Shown: in pieces, positions 30,165 to 34,605 of the stretch
How the letters are laid out: the number at the start of each line of letters is the position of its first letter
How positions within the stretch are numbered: position 1 is the stretch's first letter
Assembly: GCA_014874175.1 (NCBI GenBank)
Contig: JACWAD010000003.1
Coordinates: 1-34,605, forward strand
Length of the DNA: 34,605 nucleotides
From: Thermoleophilia bacterium
GTDB taxonomy: Bacteria > Actinomycetota > Thermoleophilia > BMS3ABIN01
Direction of reading: 5' to 3'
Position numbers and translations under genes: made by a program
The notes under the pieces: model-generated
Database searches by the model: none
Told to the model about the DNA's origin: nothing
The model's input: only the letters and a program-made list of their open reading frames with translations

Positions 30165-31669
30165 CCGCGGCCGGCGGGCCGGGCCTTGACATTTTTCCTT
30201 CGCTTGAGGAAGTGCGCTCGCTGGGCAATAGTTACGGCCTGATTCCTGTTTACCACAGCTTTGTCTCGGATCTGGAGACTCCCGTATCTGCGTTCTTGAA
30301 ACTGGGCGGCAGGGAGAACTGCTTTCTTTTGGAAAGCGCCGAGCAGGGTGAGCGCATCGGTCGCTACTCGTTTCTCGGCATCGACCCCAGGGCGGTAATA
30401 ATCTTCCAGGATGGCGAGCTGGTGGTTGAGGAGAATGGCGACAGGAGTTCTCTTTCATGCGACGATCCCTTTGGTTTTATTGAGGAATACATGTCCCGCT
30501 ACCGGGCGCCAAAACTGGACGGGTTGCCGCCATTCATCGGCGGGGCAGTGGGGCTGTTCGGCTATGACCTGGTGCGCTGGATAGAGGAACTGCCCCCTGC
30601 GGAGGCCGATGCGCTGCGGCTGCCTGACATGGTTTTCCTGGTGACTGATTCCATTGCCATCTTTGATCATTTGAGGCATACCGTTATTCTGTTGGCAAAC
30701 GTGCTGGTTGAATACGGCGTTGACATTAAGGAATCTTATGATGACGCCTGCCGCCGCGTGGCTGGGCTCAAGCAGGCAATGCTGGAGCCGTTGCCGCCGC
30801 CAAGACGCCAAAGGCGGGGGCCGCTGGCAAGCCCGGTGTCCAATTTCCGCCGCCGCGACTTTGAAGCCGCTGTGAAGAGAATAAAAGAATATATCTATGC
30901 CGGCGACGCCTTTCAGGTGGTGCCGTCTCAGCGCTTTGAAGTCGAGACACAAACGTCAGCTTTTGGCATCTACCGAGGCTTGCGCGTCATTAATCCATCA
31001 CCGTATATGTATTACATCAAATTCAGGGAGTTCTCCCTGGTGGGTTCTTCACCCGAGCCTCTGATCAAGGTTGGCGGTGGCTGGGTAGAGGCAAGACCCA
31101 TCGCCGGCACCAGGCCCCGCGGCGACACGCCAGAGCGCGACAAGGAGCTGGCGGCGGACCTGCTCAACGATGAAAAGGAGCTGGCGGAGCACATCATGCT
31201 TGTGGATCTGGGGCGCAACGACCTGGGCCGCGTTTGCGTTCCCGGGACAGTCGAGGTTGTTGACCTGATGCGGATTGAATATTACTCTCACGTGATGCAC
31301 CTCGTCTCGGTAGTGGTGGGAAAACTGAGGCAAGGGTTGCAGGCCGCGGACGCACTCAAGGCCGCCTTCCCCGCGGGCACCGTCTCAGGAGCTCCCAAGA
31401 TCCGGGCAATGGAAATAATTAACGAACTGGAGCCGGTGAAGCGGGGTTCCTACGCCGGCGCCATCGGCTACCTCAGCTATAGCGGCGAGCTGGACACCTG
31501 CATCTGCATTCGAACGATATTAATCAAGGACGGCAAAGCGTACATCCAGGCCGGCGGCGGCGTTGTCGCCGATTCGGTGCCCTCGCGCGAGTACGAGGAA
31601 TCATGCAATAAGGCCCAGGCATTATTTTCCGCAATTGAGCTGGCCCAGGAACAGGAAGAGTGGGAGTAA
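30155..31669 (+). CDS. trpE: TrpE, anthranilate synthase component I
   Basis: The 504-residue protein converts chorismate to anthranilate with ammonia from TrpG. The N-terminal domain carries [20 protein letters not shown] and [13 protein letters not shown], containing the LLES-type tryptophan-binding (feedback) element. The catalytic domain has [79 protein letters not shown] and [20 protein letters not shown], all chorismate-binding signatures. The ATG lies inside the hisIE stop region (ATGGAAATAA), so translational coupling is expected. Feedback inhibition by tryptophan is likely from the LLES motif. About 105 bases separate it from trpG. Confidence 0.96.
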   Translation: MEITAAGGPGLDIFPSLEEVRSLGNSYGLIPVYHSFVSDLETPVSAFLKLGGRENCFLLESAEQGERIGRYSFLGIDPRAVIIFQDGELVVEENGDRSSLSCDDPFGFIEEYMSRYRAPKLDGLPPFIGGAVGLFGYDLVRWIEELPPAEADALRLPDMVFLVTDSIAIFDHLRHTVILLANVLVEYGVDIKESYDDACRRVAGLKQAMLEPLPPPRRQRRGPLASPVSNFRRRDFEAAVKRIKEYIYAGDAFQVVPSQRFEVETQTSAFGIYRGLRVINPSPYMYYIKFREFSLVGSSPEPLIKVGGGWVEARPIAGTRPRGDTPERDKELAADLLNDEKELAEHIMLVDLGRNDLGRVCVPGTVEVVDLMRIEYYSHVMHLVSVVVGKLRQGLQAADALKAAFPAGTVSGAPKIRAMEIINELEPVKRGSYAGAIGYLSYSGELDTCICIRTILIKDGKAYIQAGGGVVADSVPSREYEESCNKAQALFSAIELAQEQEEWE

Positions 31670-31729
31670 AGCAGATGCCGATACAGGATCCTGGATGCTG
31701 GCTTCTGAATAACCCCAAACCCTGATGGT

Positions 31730-31778
31730 GAACTTTAAACTTTGAACTCGGAACTTTGAACATTAAACATGAAAAATG
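31730..31778 (+). repeat. Heptad repeat array running into the trpG start codon
   Basis: Seven units in perfect phase: GAACTTT, AAACTTT, GAACTCG, GAACTTT, GAACATT, AAACATG, AAAAATG. The last unit ends with the ATG of trpG at 31776-31778. Consensus GAACTTT. No GGAG-type ribosome binding site lies in the 50 bases before the start codon. Confidence 0.8.
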
Positions 31779-32360
31779 ACTATGCCAAATGTCCTGATCA
31801 TAGATAATTACGACTCCTTTACTTATAATCTTGTCCAGTTTCTGGGTGAGCTGGGGGCGTCCATCGAGGTTTTTCGAAACGACAGGATTACCTGCGCCAT
31901 GATTGAGGATAAGGCTCCAACCCATATCGTGATCTCTCCCGGTCCGTGCACCCCGAACGAGGCCGGCGTTTCCATGGATGTGGTGAGAGCTTTTGGGGGC
32001 AGGATACCCCTGCTGGGCGTATGCTTGGGGCACCAGGCGATCGGGCAGGTATTTGGCGCCGAAATTGTCAGGGGCAAAGCGCCTGTGCATGGCAAGACTT
32101 CAGAAGTATTGCATGACGGCAGGACAATCTTTTCCGGTGTGGCAAGCCCCTTTAGCGCCACCCGGTACCATTCGCTGGTAGTAAACAGCCCGCTGCCGGA
32201 AAGCCTTGAGAGGTCGGCCCGGACGGAAGATAATGTGGTAATGGGATGCCGCCACCGCCAGCTGGCGGCGCTGGAAGGCGTGCAGTTTCATCCGGAAAGC
32301 ATCCTTACAAAGCCGGGCAAAGACATCCTTGGGAATTTCCTGAAGATGAAAATAGATTGA
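31776..32360 (+). CDS. trpG: TrpG, anthranilate synthase glutamine amidotransferase
   Basis: The 194-residue class I glutamine amidotransferase opens with VLIIDNYDSFTYNLVQFLGE. The nucleophile is Cys83 in LLGVCLGHQAIGQVFG, and the catalytic His/Glu pair is H172 and E174 in GVQFHPESIL; PSPGPCTPNEAG-like oxyanion sequence ISPGPCTPNEAG is present, as is RYHSLVV. It supplies ammonia to TrpE and may also serve PabB, as in bacteria with a single amphibolic amidotransferase; no second copy is in the window. The start is either ATG 31776 or ATG 31782. Both directly follow the heptad array, without a standard ribosome binding site. Confidence 0.95.
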   Translation: MTMPNVLIIDNYDSFTYNLVQFLGELGASIEVFRNDRITCAMIEDKAPTHIVISPGPCTPNEAGVSMDVVRAFGGRIPLLGVCLGHQAIGQVFGAEIVRGKAPVHGKTSEVLHDGRTIFSGVASPFSATRYHSLVVNSPLPESLERSARTEDNVVMGCRHRQLAALEGVQFHPESILTKPGKDILGNFLKMKID

Positions 32361-32390
32361 CATTAAAGAATATACCTGTGGCTTTTTCAG

Positions 32391-32427
32391 AAACTTTGAA
32401 ATTTAAAACTCGGAATTTTGAATTAAA
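32391..32427 (+). repeat. Heptad repeat array before trpD
   Basis: AAACTTT, GAAATTT, one extra A, AAACTCG, GAATTTT, GAATTAA, then A and the ATG of trpD at 32428. It is an AT-shifted, more degenerate member of the family in front of trpG, with the CTCGGAA junction kept. No ribosome binding site is seen. Confidence 0.65.
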
Positions 32428-33453
32428 ATGATCAATAAACTCCTGACAAATGCCATTGACCGCCTTGCCGACGGTCATGATCTTAAAGAGGCTGAGGCTG
32501 CTTCTGTGCTGGAGCAGATTATGTCGGGCAGGTCGAGCGATGTTCAGACTGCCGCCTTTCTTATTGCCCTGCGCACAAAAGGAGAACAGGTTGGTGAGAT
32601 TGTCGGCTTGGCAAGGACGATGCGCAGATTTTCTAAAAAAGTCAATGCGGCCGGCATGGAGCTGGTTGACACATGCGGCACCGGTGGTGACAAATCCCGG
32701 AGTTTTAATATTTCTACCACCGCTGCCTTTGTTGTCGCCGGCGCCCGGGGGCGCGTCGCCAAGCATGGGAACCGGAGCGCCACCAGCCAGTGCGGCAGCG
32801 CCGATGTGCTTGAGGCCCTGGGGGCAAACCTCGATGTGCCGCCGGCGAAGGTGGGGCGCATTGTCAGGCAGGTTGGCATCGGTTTTATGTTTGCGCCGCT
32901 GCATCACCAGGCAACAAGACATGTGGTGCCGGTGAGGCAGGCCCTGGGGGTGCGGACGATTTTTAATTTCCTGGGGCCGCTGACAAACCCCGCAGGCGCC
33001 ACACATCAGCTTGTTGGCGTATCCGACCTCAAGTATCTTGAAATCATCGCCAGGTCATTGAAGCAACTGGGCTGCCGTCATGGCCTGGTGGTGCACGGAA
33101 GCGACGGCCTGGATGAGATTACCGTCACCGGCCCCACCGACATGATTGAAATCGGCCCGCGAAAATTCAGGAGGTTCAGCGTCAGACCGGAGGATTTCGG
33201 TCTTAAGGCTGCGGTCTCCGGCGGGCCGTTGCGGGGCGGAGCCCCTGGAAAAAACGCGAATATCCTCAAAGAAGTGCTCAGCGGAAAGACGGGCCCCCGG
33301 AGGGATATTGTCGTGCTCAATGCAGGCGCCGCCCTGTTCGCCGCCGGTCGCGCCCGCAGCATCGCCACGGGAGTGAAGCTGGCGGAAAAAAGCATTGATA
33401 GCGGCGCAGCCGGACAGAAACTGGAGGAGTACGTAAAGGCGACCCAGGATTAA
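32428..33453 (+). CDS. trpD: TrpD, anthranilate phosphoribosyltransferase
   Basis: The 341-residue protein transfers phosphoribose from PRPP to anthranilate. Conserved blocks in order: DLKEAEAASVLEQIMSGRSS, ALRTKGEQVGEIVGLARTMR, the PRPP loop DTCGTGGDKSRSFNISTTAA, VAKHGNRSATSQCGSADVLE, FMFAPLHHQATRHVVPVRQA, RTIFNFLGPLTNPAGATHQL, and the GSDGLDEITVTGPT end piece. All match the family at full length. Its second substrate PRPP is shared with histidine synthesis, which fits the his-trp operon. The ATG at 32428 follows a heptad array. The trpC gene begins within 75 bases. Confidence 0.96.
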   Translation: MINKLLTNAIDRLADGHDLKEAEAASVLEQIMSGRSSDVQTAAFLIALRTKGEQVGEIVGLARTMRRFSKKVNAAGMELVDTCGTGGDKSRSFNISTTAAFVVAGARGRVAKHGNRSATSQCGSADVLEALGANLDVPPAKVGRIVRQVGIGFMFAPLHHQATRHVVPVRQALGVRTIFNFLGPLTNPAGATHQLVGVSDLKYLEIIARSLKQLGCRHGLVVHGSDGLDEITVTGPTDMIEIGPRKFRRFSVRPEDFGLKAAVSGGPLRGGAPGKNANILKEVLSGKTGPRRDIVVLNAGAALFAAGRARSIATGVKLAEKSIDSGAAGQKLEEYVKATQD

Positions 33454-33527
33454 GCCGCTCCTCGGCATTGCGAAGGGGTGACAGTTTCCTGAGCCAGCAG
33501 GCACTGAAAAACAAAAGGATCAACATT

Positions 33528-34355
33528 TTGGAAGATTTTTTAGGCACGATTCTGGCCAGGACGCGGCAGGATGTCGGGACGCGGAAATTGGAGCGGCCCC
33601 TTGAAGAGCTGAAAAACAAGGTTCGCACCGGCCCGGTTCGCGGCGGCTCCCTGATTGGCGCTGTGCGCCAGCCTGGCATGTCGGTTATCGCCGAGGTAAA
33701 GCGCGCTTCCCCATCGCGGGGTGATATCAGGACCGATCTTGACATAGCCGCCACGGTTGCGGCATACGAACGGGGCGGAGCCAGAGCGGTTTCCGTTTTG
33801 ACAGAACAGCATTTTTTCAAAGGGAGTCTTTCAGACCTTGAAGCTGCGCGTGCCGCCTGCAGGTTGCCGATTTTACGGAAGGATTTTGTAATTGATCCCT
33901 ACCAGGTTTGGGAGGCTGCAGCCATAGGCGCCAGTGCAATCCTGCTGATCGCCGCCGCGCTTGAACCAAGGAAGTTGCACCTGCTTTTCGGGGAGGCTTC
34001 GCGGGCAGGGCTTGAATGCCTGGTGGAGGTGCACAACCTGGCCGAACTTGCTTGCGCCCTGGATGCCGGCGCCGCCCTGGTTGGAATTAATAACCGCAAC
34101 TTGAAGACTTTCACAGTCAGTTTGGAAACAACGGAAAAAATCGTAGAATACGTTCCCGAACGGGTGGCAGTTGTCAGTGAGAGCGGCATTGTCGGACGCG
34201 AGGACGTAACGAGGCTGGAGGCGGCGGGAGTAGACGCAATCCTGGTGGGAGAAATCCTGTCGCGCAGCTCCGACCCGGAAGCAAAATTAAAGGAACTGCT
34301 GGGCGTGGAACGGAAGGTCTGTTCGAAAGACGCGGACAAGAGTCCGCCCATTTAA
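33528..34355 (+). CDS. trpC: TrpC, indole-3-glycerol-phosphate synthase
   Basis: The ~275-residue protein is a TIM-barrel IGPS. Key blocks: SVIAEVKRASPSRGDIRTDL (catalytic Lys in the EVKRxSPS motif), ARAVSVLTEQHFFKGSLSDL, LPILRKDFVIDPYQVWEAAA, GLECLVEVHNLAELACALDA, LVGINNRNLKTFTVSLETTE, VVSESGIVGREDVTRLEAAG and AILVGEILSRSSDPEAKLKE. The open frame reaches back to a TTG at 33468, but a TTG at 33528 has AAAAGGA nine bases upstream and gives a normal family length (~270), so I prefer it. Ends at 34355. TrpF, TrpB and TrpA would be expected next but are beyond the window or elsewhere. Confidence 0.94.
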   Translation: MEDFLGTILARTRQDVGTRKLERPLEELKNKVRTGPVRGGSLIGAVRQPGMSVIAEVKRASPSRGDIRTDLDIAATVAAYERGGARAVSVLTEQHFFKGSLSDLEAARAACRLPILRKDFVIDPYQVWEAAAIGASAILLIAAALEPRKLHLLFGEASRAGLECLVEVHNLAELACALDAGAALVGINNRNLKTFTVSLETTEKIVEYVPERVAVVSESGIVGREDVTRLEAAGVDAILVGEILSRSSDPEAKLKELLGVERKVCSKDADKSPPI

Positions 34356-34360
34356 AGGAA

Positions 34361-34510
34361 ATGGTGGCCATGCCGTTAAAAACCTGTCCGGGGCGGGTTG
34401 CCCTGTCAGTGACGGGAACGCCGGTATTTCAAGAAGAGGATAAGCCCCACGAGCCGTCGAAGTACCAGCAACTGATTAATATCTGCGAAAACACAAGCCT
34501 GATTTATTAG
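34361..34510 (+). CDS. Hypothetical 49-residue protein after trpC
   Basis: A short open frame ATG 34361 to TAG 34508-34510, or from ATG 34370, encoding a compact peptide with ALSVTGTPVFQEEDKPHEPS and a tail KYQQLINICENTSLIY. It lies six bases behind trpC, with AAAGGAA adjoining the first ATG (too close for that ATG, well placed for the second), and has protein-like composition, but I recognise no family. It contains no Trp codons, so it is not a trp leader peptide. It could be a small co-expressed protein or a chance frame. Confidence 0.4.
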   Translation: MVAMPLKTCPGRVALSVTGTPVFQEEDKPHEPSKYQQLINICENTSLIY

Positions 34511-34605
34511 TGGCGGGATTCTTTAAAAAGAAAAACAAGGATGCCGGCCTCAAAGAGGCTGGCTCCAAAAAGGCGGCGCCCGGAAATGACCGGGCGCCAA
34601 AGCAG
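34511..34605 (+). CDS. Possible start of another gene, cut by the window end (partial)
   Basis: A GTG directly after the TAG of the preceding small frame opens a frame that reads AGFFKKKNKDAGLKEAGSKK, then a short Ala/Pro/Asp-rich stretch, and continues to the last base. It is a basic, low-complexity N-terminus, as found before many cytosolic enzymes, but 31 codons do not allow identification. The same bases hold two strong stem-loops, so it may not be coding. Confidence 0.3.
34543..34598 (+). other. Two strong stem-loops in tandem at the window end
   Basis: First stem: GCCGGCCTC (34543-34551) pairs with GAGGCTGGC (34555-34563) around an AAA loop, nine pairs with one G-U. Second stem: GGCGCCCGG (34575-34583) pairs perfectly with CCGGGCGCC (34590-34598) around AAATGA. 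The second could be a terminator if a T-run follows beyond the window; only AAAGCAG is visible after it. Confidence 0.5.

Overview
This 34.6 kb window looks like a chromosomal piece of a free-living bacterium, probably a deep-branching, Gram-positive-type lineage such as an early Actinomycetota class. The gene order hemW-hrcA-dnaJ-rsmE-mtaB-HIT-yqeY-phoH-pgpH-ybeY-dgkA is shared in part by Actinomycetota (hrcA next to a second dnaJ, with no grpE or dnaK) and by Bacillota (yqeY-phoH-pgpH-ybeY-dgkA). The lineage is inferred from gene order and protein style only. No rRNA, tRNA, CRISPR array or intact insertion sequence was seen.

Positions 1 to about 14.2 kb hold an exopolysaccharide or cell-surface glycan locus. 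It contains the tail of a sulfatase/phosphatase-superfamily protein, a Wzx-type flippase, two O-antigen ligase/polymerase-like membrane proteins, a Wzz-type chain-length protein, a nucleotidyltransferase-fold protein, two GT4 glycosyltransferases and a methyltransferase. The genes are loosely packed, and the gaps carry decayed sequence, including a clear broken copy of the flippase N-terminus just upstream of the intact flippase. A cyclic di-GMP-I (GEMM-I) riboswitch lies immediately upstream of a large secreted protein with an FnIII domain, which ties this locus to c-di-GMP control of the sessile state.

Positions 14.16 to 16.1 kb on the minus strand hold a compact three-gene cassette: an HprK-like kinase, a PqqD-like recognition protein and a B2-type transglutaminase-like protease. 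These are the tailoring parts of a lasso-peptide or HprK-related peptide system. No precursor peptide or cyclase gene is visible in the window.

Positions 16.1 to 28.9 kb are conserved housekeeping genes. They cover heme maturation (hemW), heat-shock repression and chaperoning (hrcA, dnaJ), rRNA and tRNA modification (rsmE, mtaB), a HIT hydrolase, a GatB/YqeY protein, PhoH, a c-di-AMP phosphodiesterase-like HD protein (pgpH), YbeY, a fused DgkA-PAP2 lipid enzyme, an Mth938-like protein, a GNAT acetyltransferase and deoC. After a small zinc-knuckle protein, positions 29.5 to 34.4 kb hold a joint amino-acid operon hisIE-trpE-trpG-trpD-trpC. All five of its enzymes act in histidine or tryptophan synthesis.

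In the housekeeping half, several gaps contain degenerate heptanucleotide repeats (GAACTTT/GAACTCG and TTTAACG units). In four places (phoH, dgkA-PAP2, trpG, trpD) they run up to, or within a few bases of, the start codon. Together with the riboswitch-controlled secreted protein and the orphan peptide-tailoring cassette, these are the most unusual features of the window.
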